A stretch of 64,000 nt of DNA from Edaphobacter bradus. Lineage in GTDB: Bacteria; Acidobacteriota; Terriglobia; Terriglobales; Acidobacteriaceae. Made by a program: the position numbers and the translations under genes. The stretch is taken from assembly GCF_025685645.1 (NCBI RefSeq), contig NZ_JAGSYF010000002.1:1-64000 (forward strand), given 5' to 3'. Under the pieces are notes generated by a model, which did no database searches, had not been told where the DNA came from, and was given only the letters and a program-made list of their open reading frames with translations. Each line of letters opens with the position of its first letter. Position 1 is the stretch's first letter. This document shows positions 52,414 through 59,694 of this stretch, in pieces.

Positions 52414-53511
52414 ATGAAGAAACTTGTCTTGAATCTCCATTTATGTGTTGGTGTGATCGCCGCGCTCTTCCTTATCTCGCTGAGCATCACAGGGGCAATC
52501 ATCGCCTTCGAAAATGAGTTGAACCGCGCGGTTCACCCTCAACTGACGAATGTGAGACCGGAGGGTCAGCCACTGGATTGGGACAGCGTTCGCGCTCGAG
52601 TCGAGCAGCAAGCGCCCGGTTGGAAGTTGATTCGATTTTATTTTCCTGACCGGTCCGATCGGTCCACCTACGTTCGCCTGCGCTCGAGCACGACCCACCG
52701 TATTCGCCACGTCTACGTCAACCAATACACAGGTGCCATCCTTGGCAGCACAGAAGACGGCAGCAACTGGATACTTAAAGTTCACGACCTGCACGTTAAC
52801 CTGCTATCGGGAAAGATTGGGAATCGGATCGTGACCTGGAGCACGTTTGGGCTGCTGCTCCTCTCACTCTCAGGGATCATCTTGTGGTGGCCGCGCAAAG
52901 TATTTCGCTTTCAGCGAACGCCTTCATTGGTACGCTTCAACCGCGACCTGCATTACAGCGTCGGATTCTGGTCTTTTCTTGCCATGTTTGCTTTTTCAAT
53001 CACGGGTCTGGCGCTGCACTACCAGACGGGGAAGTTGTTGAATCTGCTGAATACTCCAGCTACGGCTGCCAGCATGCCCGGCCACGGAACCTCGATCGAG
53101 GGGATGTTGAGAACGGCGCGCGAAGCGCTCCCCGGAAGCACGATCCCGCGGCTTCTGCTTCCCGAAAAAGCCGGGGATCCAGTCTTTATTTACCAACGGT
53201 TTCCTGAGGACAGGACACCGGCTGGCCGCAGCTTCACGACGCTTGACCCTAAGACTGGCGCGGTTCTCAGCTTTGGATCAACGAGAACAGCCCCCCTTCT
53301 GCAAACAGCACTCGTGCAATGGACTCGGGAGATTCACACCGGCACGATTCTGGGGTTCCCCACTCAGATTGCAGCTTCCTTCTTTGGGCTCATGCTTTCC
53401 GTCCTCGCCATCACCGGTTCGGTCATCTGGATCAGCAAACAATGGGCGTTGGCAAGGGGGCGTCGCGCCCTTCTGCGAAGGGACAGAGCCCAAGCCCTCT
53501 CCGGAAACTGA
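52414..53511 (+). CDS. PepSY-associated transmembrane protein 2
   Basis: 365 residues from ATG 52414. Helix 1 LHLCVGVIAALFLISLSITG; first PepSY region with YVNQYTGAILGSTEDGSNWI; the HDLHVNLLSG motif (cf. LHRWFG in PepSY 1); helix pair TFGLLLLSLSGIILWWPRKV; DLHYSVGFWSFLAMFAFSIT; second PepSY region FTTLDPKTGAVLSFGSTRTA; IHTGTILG; last helix FFGLMLSVLAITGSVIWISK. The repeated His residues (HDLH, DLHY, IHTG) are in positions that could bind heme. It has its own operator. The AtoE carrier follows after a further promoter. Confidence 0.8.
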   Translation: MKKLVLNLHLCVGVIAALFLISLSITGAIIAFENELNRAVHPQLTNVRPEGQPLDWDSVRARVEQQAPGWKLIRFYFPDRSDRSTYVRLRSSTTHRIRHVYVNQYTGAILGSTEDGSNWILKVHDLHVNLLSGKIGNRIVTWSTFGLLLLSLSGIILWWPRKVFRFQRTPSLVRFNRDLHYSVGFWSFLAMFAFSITGLALHYQTGKLLNLLNTPATAASMPGHGTSIEGMLRTAREALPGSTIPRLLLPEKAGDPVFIYQRFPEDRTPAGRSFTTLDPKTGAVLSFGSTRTAPLLQTALVQWTREIHTGTILGFPTQIAASFFGLMLSVLAITGSVIWISKQWALARGRRALLRRDRAQALSGN

Positions 53512-53551
53512 CACGCTACGGAGGCCAAGGGAACGAGGCTTCGCGGGATCC

Positions 53552-53606
53552 CTGAAAGGGTTTTCATCTACAGTTCATGGGTACTTCATTTGCGTGCAAG
53601 TAAATG
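53552..53606 (+). promoter_or_regulatory. 38-bp four-box operator and -10-like hexamer for the AtoE carrier
   Basis: Plus strand: CTGAA (53552), TTCAT (53563), TTCAT (53574), TTCAT (53585), exactly 11 bp apart; TAAATG at 53601-53606 after 11 bp. The first 16 bp, CTGAAAGGGTTTTCAT, are identical to the site before the two-component genes. Confidence 0.9.
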
Positions 53607-53655
53607 GCGTAGCTTGAGTTTTCAATCTCTCCGAGAAGGCCAAAAAGAACATCCC

Positions 53656-55044
53656 ATGGACGAAGTAACTGTACTCAGTCACGAGCACAAATACACAGCA
53701 CTCGGAAGGGTGACCACCTTCTTCGTCTACCTTTTTGACCAGATCATGCCGGACCCTTATGTCTTCGCTGTGATTCTGACGTTTGTCGCAGCGTTGCTGG
53801 CGTTCTTCTTCGCACCCAATGCGCGCCCACAGCAGATTGCCACTGCCTGGTATGGCGGTGTCTTCAACCTGTTTACCTTCGCCTTCCAGATGGTGATCAT
53901 GCTGGTAGCTGGATACGCTCTGGCCAGCGCACCGGCAATTCGCAACCTGCTCGGCAGGATCGCCTCGATTCCGACAAACCCCGCGGCTGCCGTATCTCTA
54001 ACGATCGTCGTCTCCATGATTGCGTCATGGATCAACTGGGGGATGGGTCTGGTGACGGCTGCGCTTTTGGCACGTGAGATCGCCAAACGTATACCCATGG
54101 ACTTCGGCTGGCTAGTCGCTGCGGCCTATAGTGGGTTCGTCATCTCGACGGAGGGATTGTCCGGATCAATTGCATTGTCGCAGGCCACGCATGGCTCGGC
54201 GCTTAACATCGTCGAGAAGGTCACCGGTATCGTCACGCCGCTGTCTCACACCGTCTTCACACGCTTCAATCTGATTCCACTCGCTGTGCTGCTGATTGTC
54301 CTCCCCATTGTCTTCCGCTACATCGGGCCGGCCCCGGCGAACACCTTCGCTGCAAACCCCGATAAGCTACGCAGCGAAGACGCAACTCCGCAGGCAAAAG
54401 AGAAGACCAATACCCTCGGTGGCAAACTCGACAACGCCTGGATTTTGACAGTGCTTCTGGTCTTGTTCATCGCCACAGCGCTTGGGATGGAGCTTTACCG
54501 GACAAAGGGATCGCTGGACCTGAACTCTGTCATCATGACGCTCCTTATGCTCGGGCTTCTGTTGCACTGGACACCCGCTGCCTACGTAGCGGCCATCAAG
54601 CACGCCGCCCGCATCTCCGGGCCGCTTATCCTGCAGTATCCACTGTATGGCGGGCTCATGGGCATCATGACAACAACTGGCTTGGCAGGCGTACTCTCCA
54701 AGGTCTTCCTCTCGTTCTCGACCGCACACAGCATCCACTTCTGGACCTACCTCACCTCGGTCATCATCACCTTCTTCGTTCCAAGCGGAGGCGGCCACTG
54801 GGCGGTGCAAGGTCCCTTTGCCGTTCCTGCAGCTCGAGATCTGCATGCATCGCTCGCCGGCGTAACCATGTCCGTAGCAATGGGCGAGTCCGTGGCAAAC
54901 ATGTTGCAGCCATTCTTCGCTTTACCCATCCTCGCTATCGCAGGAATCAAGGTTCAGCGCATGATGGGCTTCATGGTGATTACCTTTCTCGTCTCCTTTG
55001 TCGCCTTTGGCCTTTCCCTTCTGTTCCTCGTGCCAGCACAGTGA
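53656..55044 (+). CDS. AtoE-type short-chain fatty acid carrier
   Basis: 462 residues from ATG 53656 (50 nt after the -10-like hexamer). A polytopic inner-membrane protein of the AtoE/TIGR00366 family: YLFDQIMPDPYVFAVILTFV, MIASWINWGMGLVTAALLAR, GFVISTEGLSGSIALSQATH, GPLILQYPLYGGLMGIMTTT, FFVPSGGGHWAVQGPFAVPA and MGESVANMLQPFFALPILAI. Family members carry acetoacetate, butyrate and similar short carboxylates by secondary transport. Length is normal (AtoE about 440). The next binding-protein gene starts 6 bp after its stop, a second carrier-plus-PstS-like pair after the one at 26453. Confidence 0.9.
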   Translation: MDEVTVLSHEHKYTALGRVTTFFVYLFDQIMPDPYVFAVILTFVAALLAFFFAPNARPQQIATAWYGGVFNLFTFAFQMVIMLVAGYALASAPAIRNLLGRIASIPTNPAAAVSLTIVVSMIASWINWGMGLVTAALLAREIAKRIPMDFGWLVAAAYSGFVISTEGLSGSIALSQATHGSALNIVEKVTGIVTPLSHTVFTRFNLIPLAVLLIVLPIVFRYIGPAPANTFAANPDKLRSEDATPQAKEKTNTLGGKLDNAWILTVLLVLFIATALGMELYRTKGSLDLNSVIMTLLMLGLLLHWTPAAYVAAIKHAARISGPLILQYPLYGGLMGIMTTTGLAGVLSKVFLSFSTAHSIHFWTYLTSVIITFFVPSGGGHWAVQGPFAVPAARDLHASLAGVTMSVAMGESVANMLQPFFALPILAIAGIKVQRMMGFMVITFLVSFVAFGLSLLFLVPAQ

Positions 55045-55050
55045 TCAATT

Positions 55051-56088
55051 GTGAAAGTCGCGACGACCTTGCCAGACCGATCACTTAGAAGGCCTCAGAG
55101 ACTTGTGGCCGCCGGCATCGCCGCACTGTTCGCGGCACAGATGGAAGCACAGAGCTCGCCTATGCCTCCTTACACTCCCACCCGACAGGTTGCCGGAGTC
55201 ATTCACACATGGGGCAGTCCACAGATTAGCGACCTGCTCCGTCGCTACGAAGACGGTTTTCGAAAATTTCAGCCATTTGTCCACTTTGAAGACGATCTCA
55301 AAAGCACCGTCTCCGGAGTTGCGGGAGTCTACACCGGGCGTGCCGACATCGCCCTTATGGGCCGCGAGATCTGGCCCAGCGAAGTTCAGGCGTTCGAGTC
55401 TGTTACTGGTCATTCGCCGATCGCCATTGAGGTTGCTACCGGTGCCTACGATGTCCCCAAAGCCACGTATGCGCTGATGATCTTCGTCCATGGGTCGAAT
55501 CCCATTACAAGCCTTTCCACCGTCCAGCTCGACCACATCTTCGGAGACGCTCAACAAAAGCCGGTTCGGACGTGGGGTGAACTCGGACTCAAGGGCACAT
55601 GGGCAAAGCGGAGTATCCACCTCTACGGCTTCAGCATGGACAATGACAAGGCGTTGATCTTCAGCCGGATCATCTTCAAACAGAGTGCGCGATGGAACTG
55701 CAACTTACACGAGTATTCCAACTCCTCCGGCGTTATTGCGGCCGACGCTGGTGACCTGATCCTTCGAGCTGTCGCAAAGGACCCTGCTGGCATTGGAATC
55801 TCCAACATCCATTACGCCACCCAGTCTGTTAAGGTCTTGCCACTCTCCATGCAGGATAAGGAGCCCCCCGTAGCGCCCACGCGCAAGAATGTCGCTTCGA
55901 GACGCTACCCCTTATCTCGCGCGGTGTACATGGTGATAAATCGGAGCGCAGAGAACCCCGCTGTGCTTGAATTCCTTCACTACGTCCTGAGCCGCCAGGG
56001 CCAGGAGGACGTCCGCAACGATGGGATGTATCTCCCCCTAACACCGAACATCGTCGAAGAGCAGCGACGTTTGCTGGAATCCAGATGA
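55051..56088 (+). CDS. PstS-like periplasmic binding protein (paralogue 19), coupled to the AtoE carrier
   Basis: 345 residues from GTG 55051, 6 bp after the AtoE stop. Signal peptide RRPQRLVAAGIAALFAAQME-AQ. VIHTWGSPQISDLLRRYEDG, ADIALMGREIWPSEVQAFES (the clearest MGRxIWP in the set), FVHGSNPITSL, QLDHIFGDAQQKPVRTWGEL and GLKGTWAKRSIHLYG. No RTGGW insert. The ligand segment is FSMDNDKALIFSRIIFKQS, then RWNCNLHEY as in paralogue 14. C-terminus RQGQEDVRNDGMYLPLTPNI. It converges on the histidine kinase gene with 86 bp between stops. Confidence 0.85.
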   Translation: MKVATTLPDRSLRRPQRLVAAGIAALFAAQMEAQSSPMPPYTPTRQVAGVIHTWGSPQISDLLRRYEDGFRKFQPFVHFEDDLKSTVSGVAGVYTGRADIALMGREIWPSEVQAFESVTGHSPIAIEVATGAYDVPKATYALMIFVHGSNPITSLSTVQLDHIFGDAQQKPVRTWGELGLKGTWAKRSIHLYGFSMDNDKALIFSRIIFKQSARWNCNLHEYSNSSGVIAADAGDLILRAVAKDPAGIGISNIHYATQSVKVLPLSMQDKEPPVAPTRKNVASRRYPLSRAVYMVINRSAENPAVLEFLHYVLSRQGQEDVRNDGMYLPLTPNIVEEQRRLLESR

Positions 56089-56174
56089 GCTTTTCGGCAT
56101 GTGGATTTATGTAGCCGACAGCACGCAGTTTTCGAGAACGCAAACCGCCCCTGGTTCGCTCCAGGCTCCATTCG

Positions 56175-57701
56175 TCACTTCACCACTTGATCGTGTTCTA
56201 TTACCCTTCGCTGAGCTCCACTGGCAAAACGGAGATCATTCTCAACGATGGAGAGACTAGAGATAGAGGTTACCTCAGTCTCTAGCCCTGCTGGCGAGGG
56301 AGCGAGAGGCAGTTCGACCCGAACAGTAGTGCCCCTTCCTTCTACGCTCTGGATTCCGACGGAACCCCCATGTGCATTGCAGATGGCCTGCACGATGGAC
56401 AGACCCAATCCAGTGCCGCCTGACTCGCGTGAGCGTGCCTTGTCAGACCGATAAAAGCGCTGAAATACGTTTGACAAAGACTCGGCAGGAATACCAATGC
56501 CGGTATCGCTTACCTCGAGAACAGCCGTGTGTTGTGCAGCAACGACGGAAACGTTAATCTCTCCGTGGTCTGGAGTGTACTTGATTGCATTGTCGAGTAG
56601 GTTGACCATTACCTGCTTGATGCGCCCTGGGTCCGCGAGGATCAGTGCTGGCGAAGCATGCGTGCTGCGCATCGTTATCTGCTTCTCTTCGGCGAGGAGG
56701 TGCATCTGGTCAAGAGTCCACAGTGCCAACTGACTCAAATCGACTGTTTGGCGAACCATGGCGTCTGCTCCGCTATCGAGGCGGGAGATGGTGAGGAGAT
56801 TCTCCACGATCTTTGACATGCGATCAATCTCCTCAAGTGAACTTCCGACAGATTCCCTCATGGAGTCCGGAAGTTGTGGTGCCTGGACCACTTGCTCCAG
56901 TTCTCCCTTAAGGATTGTCAAGGGAGTTCGCAGCTCATGCGATACGTCGGCAGAGAAACGTCTGTTGTGGTCTAATGCATCCTCCAGTCGGCTGATCATG
57001 CGATTCAACGAGAGTGACAGGCGCTCCATCTCGTCGCCGGTAGCAATTACAGACAGGCGCTCGCCAAGTTTGTGCGTTCCAATCCGTTCCGCCTGCTCGG
57101 TAAGTTCGATGAGCGGGCGGAGGGGCCTTGTCATAAGGAGATGGCCGCCCAGAACAGCCGCGATCAGGATCAACGGGGTGATAAGAAGAAGAATTCTGCG
57201 CAGACTGGAGAGAACCCGATCAATCAAGGACAGAGACGCTCCTGTCTCGATGAGATATTTCGTCCCTGATGGCGTGGAATAGGGTTGCGAAAAGATCAGC
57301 AGGCGGCGCCCCCTGTCCTGAATCTCCCGACGAAAGGACTCCTTACTTTCCAGGACTGGGAGATGAGAGATCTTGGACGCTGCGATGTACGGATCACGGG
57401 TGTCACCGGATTCGTACAGGACTTTTCCGTCCTGCCGTGTAATTCGTATAAATCGGCCGCTGTGCTCCGGTGCGTATGCCTCGGCGACCTCGCCGGCCAT
57501 CCACGTCATTCCCTTTGCTTCCTCAAAGGAGACAAAATCTGCCGCAATCGCCTTCGCTTCGCTGGACATGGAGTGCTCGAGCGATGTTCTAAGATAGCCC
57601 TCCAATCCAAAATAGAGCGCGGCGCCAAAGACGACCAGGGCGGTAGCGAGCAGACCAACATACCAGGTGGTAACACGGCCGCGCAGGGTATTGAGACTCA
57701 T
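56175..57701 (-). CDS. Sensor histidine kinase (CusS/heavy-metal-sensor type)
   Basis: 508 residues. TM1 about residues 13-33, a periplasmic sensor of about 130 residues, TM2 about 169-190 (LLLITPLILIAAVLGGHLLM), HAMP about 190-243, then H-box SADVSHELRTP with His255, N-box NLLDNAIKYTP with Asn371, G1 DTGIGIP and G2 GGTGLGLSIV. The sensor region (SGRFIRITRQDGKVLYESGD; PSGTKYLIETGASL) resembles the CusS/QseC-type periplasmic domain. Start overlaps the response regulator stop (ATGA). It sits inside the binding-protein island and shares the island's operator through its operon promoter, so it likely senses the imported solute or a periplasmic partner. Metal sensing cannot be excluded. Confidence 0.9.
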   Translation of the reverse strand: MSLNTLRGRVTTWYVGLLATALVVFGAALYFGLEGYLRTSLEHSMSSEAKAIAADFVSFEEAKGMTWMAGEVAEAYAPEHSGRFIRITRQDGKVLYESGDTRDPYIAASKISHLPVLESKESFRREIQDRGRRLLIFSQPYSTPSGTKYLIETGASLSLIDRVLSSLRRILLLITPLILIAAVLGGHLLMTRPLRPLIELTEQAERIGTHKLGERLSVIATGDEMERLSLSLNRMISRLEDALDHNRRFSADVSHELRTPLTILKGELEQVVQAPQLPDSMRESVGSSLEEIDRMSKIVENLLTISRLDSGADAMVRQTVDLSQLALWTLDQMHLLAEEKQITMRSTHASPALILADPGRIKQVMVNLLDNAIKYTPDHGEINVSVVAAQHTAVLEVSDTGIGIPAESLSNVFQRFYRSDKARSRESGGTGLGLSIVQAICNAHGGSVGIQSVEGRGTTVRVELPLAPSPAGLETEVTSISSLSIVENDLRFASGAQRRVIEHDQVVK

Positions 57702-58378
57702 AACTCGCCGCCGGCGCGGATCATATAGCCTGCGCCACGCACGGTCCGGATCAGCTTGATCTCATGGCCGTCGTCTACCTTCGCACGAAGGTGACGTACA
57801 TAGACATCCACGATGTTCGTGATGCCGTCGAAGCTTTGATCCCAGACATGCTCAATAATCATGTTGCGCGAAAGAACCCGCTCCACATTCTGCATGAGGT
57901 ATTCAAGCAGCGAGTACTCCTTTACCGTCAATTCGATTCGCTTCCCTCCCCGCTTCACCTGTTGGGTGAGTCGATCCAGTTCAAGATCGCTTACCGTCAG
58001 GGTACTGGACCGGTTGACCGGTCCCCTGCGGAGAAGAGCCTTGGTGCGAACAAGAAGTTCGGCAAAGGCAAACGGTTTCGTCAGATAATCATCAGCGCCA
58101 CTATCGAATAGCAGCACTTTATCTTCTACTGTATCCCGTGCTGTAAGGACCAGGATCGGGACACACGTGTCATTGCGACGAATCCGTTGCAGCACTTCCT
58201 TGCCGTCCATCCTCGGAAGCATGAGATCCAGAATGATCAGGTCATACGGATACGTCTCGGCCATCTCCAGGCCCTCGCGCCCATCCGCGACCACATCGAC
58301 AGCGTAGCGCTCAGCCGCAAGACCGCGCTCCACAAATCCTGACACCTTGGGCTCATCCTCGACCAATAAAATACGCAT
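57698..58378 (-). CDS. OmpR/PhoB-family response regulator
   Basis: 226 residues. Receiver with the acidic pocket E7-D8, phosphoacceptor Asp51 in IILDLMLPRMDG, VLTARD and the LTKPF lysine. A winged-helix DNA-binding domain follows (IELTVKEYSLLEYLMQN, LSRNMIIEHVWDQ, NIVDVYVRHLRAKVDD, RTVRGAGYMI). Regulators of this type bind tandem half-sites at 10-11-bp spacing, exactly the geometry of the 38-bp element. The element lies 34 bp upstream of its own ATG, suggesting autoregulation. First gene of the two-gene operon with the kinase (4-bp overlap). Confidence 0.95.
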   Translation of the reverse strand: MRILLVEDEPKVSGFVERGLAAERYAVDVVADGREGLEMAETYPYDLIILDLMLPRMDGKEVLQRIRRNDTCVPILVLTARDTVEDKVLLFDSGADDYLTKPFAFAELLVRTKALLRRGPVNRSSTLTVSDLELDRLTQQVKRGGKRIELTVKEYSLLEYLMQNVERVLSRNMIIEHVWDQSFDGITNIVDVYVRHLRAKVDDGHEIKLIRTVRGAGYMIRAGGEL

Positions 58379-58411
58379 TGTGAAGCCCCCGATACTTTAA
58401 AAATGTCGGTC

Positions 58412-58449
58412 GTAAAGCGGACATTAAGACTACATGAAAACCCTTTCAG
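58412..58449 (-). promoter_or_regulatory. 38-bp four-box operator for the two-component operon
   Basis: Minus strand: CTGAA (58449-58445), TTCAT (58438-58434), TTAAT (58427-58423), TTTAC (58416-58412), 11 bp apart. The first 16 bp match the AtoE site exactly; the last two boxes are weak, as might suit modest autoregulation. Confidence 0.65.
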
Positions 58450-58555
58450 GTTCACCTCACCTTCAGTACGGGAGTCTATTTCAGTGCGCGTTATGCCTGA
58501 GATAAAGAGGGACTTGCCGGCATCTGCATAGCTAATGGATGTTAGTTCGGCCGTC

Positions 58556-59089
58556 CTATTTCACCGATTGAAATAGCGCCGATTCTTCAGGCAACTGCAC
58601 CTTCATTTCGTCTCGAATTTGCTCGGCGATCTTCTCTAGCGCCGCCTTGTCGTCGCCCGCTTTGTAATTGAATACCACCCCGAGCGCGCCAATCGTTTTG
58701 CCGGAGGCGTCCTGCAGCGCCAACTCATCCTCGAAGTGTTTGCCGTTCGCGCTCACCTCGAGATTGCTCTTTCCCGTCCGAATGCAACGAAGATCATCTT
58801 CGTCGCCAATCTTGCCAATGCGCCCGAAATTTGAGGCAACAATGACATTCTTGTGATGTGGCGGCGCTGCGTGGATAGCCAGAAGAAGGACTTCCGGGTG
58901 TTTTGCCAGGGCCTCATCCACTAGCTTTTGTGCGAATGGTGCGGGAGTCGTATACGAAGGGTCCATCTCCTTCGCATCTACTTTCCGCAGACCAGAGACA
59001 GCCTGTTCCCTATTCTCCTGTGCCAGAATTTGACCAACAAAAACACTGGAGAGCGCTGCTATACAGGCCAGGTGAACTATTTTTCTCAT
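58556..59089 (-). CDS. Small secreted protein, possibly Cache/PDC-like
   Basis: 177 residues from ATG 59089 with AGGAG upstream. Signal peptide MRKIVHLACIAALSSVFVGQ. The mature part contains FAQKLVDEALAKHPEVLLLA, HAAPPHHKNVIVASNFGRIG, KHFEDELALQDASGKTIGAL and VVFNYKAGDDKAALEKIAEQ. The strand-turn pattern L(A/Q)D-x-x-G-x-x-I-G-x-L-x-V resembles the core of single-Cache (PDC) sensor domains, here free-standing and periplasmic. The HPEVLLLAIHAAPPHH segment is His-rich and could bind a metal. It has its own copy of the island operator, placing it in the regulon next to the two-component genes; a role as a periplasmic accessory to the kinase is an inference. Confidence 0.65.
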   Translation of the reverse strand: MRKIVHLACIAALSSVFVGQILAQENREQAVSGLRKVDAKEMDPSYTTPAPFAQKLVDEALAKHPEVLLLAIHAAPPHHKNVIVASNFGRIGKIGDEDDLRCIRTGKSNLEVSANGKHFEDELALQDASGKTIGALGVVFNYKAGDDKAALEKIAEQIRDEMKVQLPEESALFQSVK

Positions 59090-59189
59090 CAATTCTCCTA
59101 ATCCAGACAATCAATTTCTCCGGTAAAAGAATGAAGCGGAGATTTCATCAACATGTTCCAATCTTTCCTATTGAAGATTGCTCTCGCAC

Positions 59190-59227
59190 ATTAGTGATGG
59201 CTGAAACTAGAATGAAATTGTCTTCAT
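59190..59227 (-). promoter_or_regulatory. 38-bp four-box operator for the Cache-like protein gene
   Basis: Minus strand: ATGAA (59227-59223), TTCAT (59216-59212), TTCAG (59205-59201), CTAAT (59194-59190), 11 bp apart. It lies 100 bp before the ATG at 59089. Confidence 0.75.
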
Positions 59228-59694
59228 TTGAGCTCTTTGAAAACTGGAAGACCGCCAGGTATTTCGCGAGCGGCCAGATAATCTTCACAAGATTCAGTGC
59301 AAAAGAGATCCTCTATAAGCGTCTTATTGGTCTCTCGAATCTTGTGGTACGGTCAATCCTTTCAGTCAGTTAGCCTGGATCGCGATTAGACGGAGTGCCA
59401 GACGTAGGGCTATAGGGGTCGGAGGGGCACCTACCGGACAATGACGGTATGCCCGGACGCGTCAAAAATCGACGATACAGACGTGCAAAGGAACCAGAGT
59501 TGGGCGTACTATGTTCGATCGAGTGACGGTCTTCTTCATTGGGTCGTGCGGGCGGAATACTGCGAAGGTTCGTTTATCTTCCAGTGAGAGTGCCGCGCCC
59601 CAGAGCCCGACATGCAAATACTGGTGTTCGGCGCACCTGCCTCGTTCTTCCTTTGAATGCCACTCTTAGACGCAACTGTGTGCAAGGAGTTGCC
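59228..59694. other. Gene-free stretch at the right border of the island
   Basis: I see no coding frame with protein-like character and no RNA gene. The end holds the AAGGAG ribosome-binding site of the CBS gene. Confidence 0.4.

Noticed and set aside
13499-56088. Naming the 19 paralogues pstS
   Set aside because: The phosphate-binding loop is not conserved, no pstCAB or phoU is present, and all have soluble signal peptides ending near A-x-A/Q with no lipobox. Family resemblance does not prove a phosphate ligand.
59380-59690. Possible RNA gene in the gap before the CBS gene
   Set aside because: I could not find a tRNA-like cloverleaf, a riboswitch core or a stable extended stem by eye.
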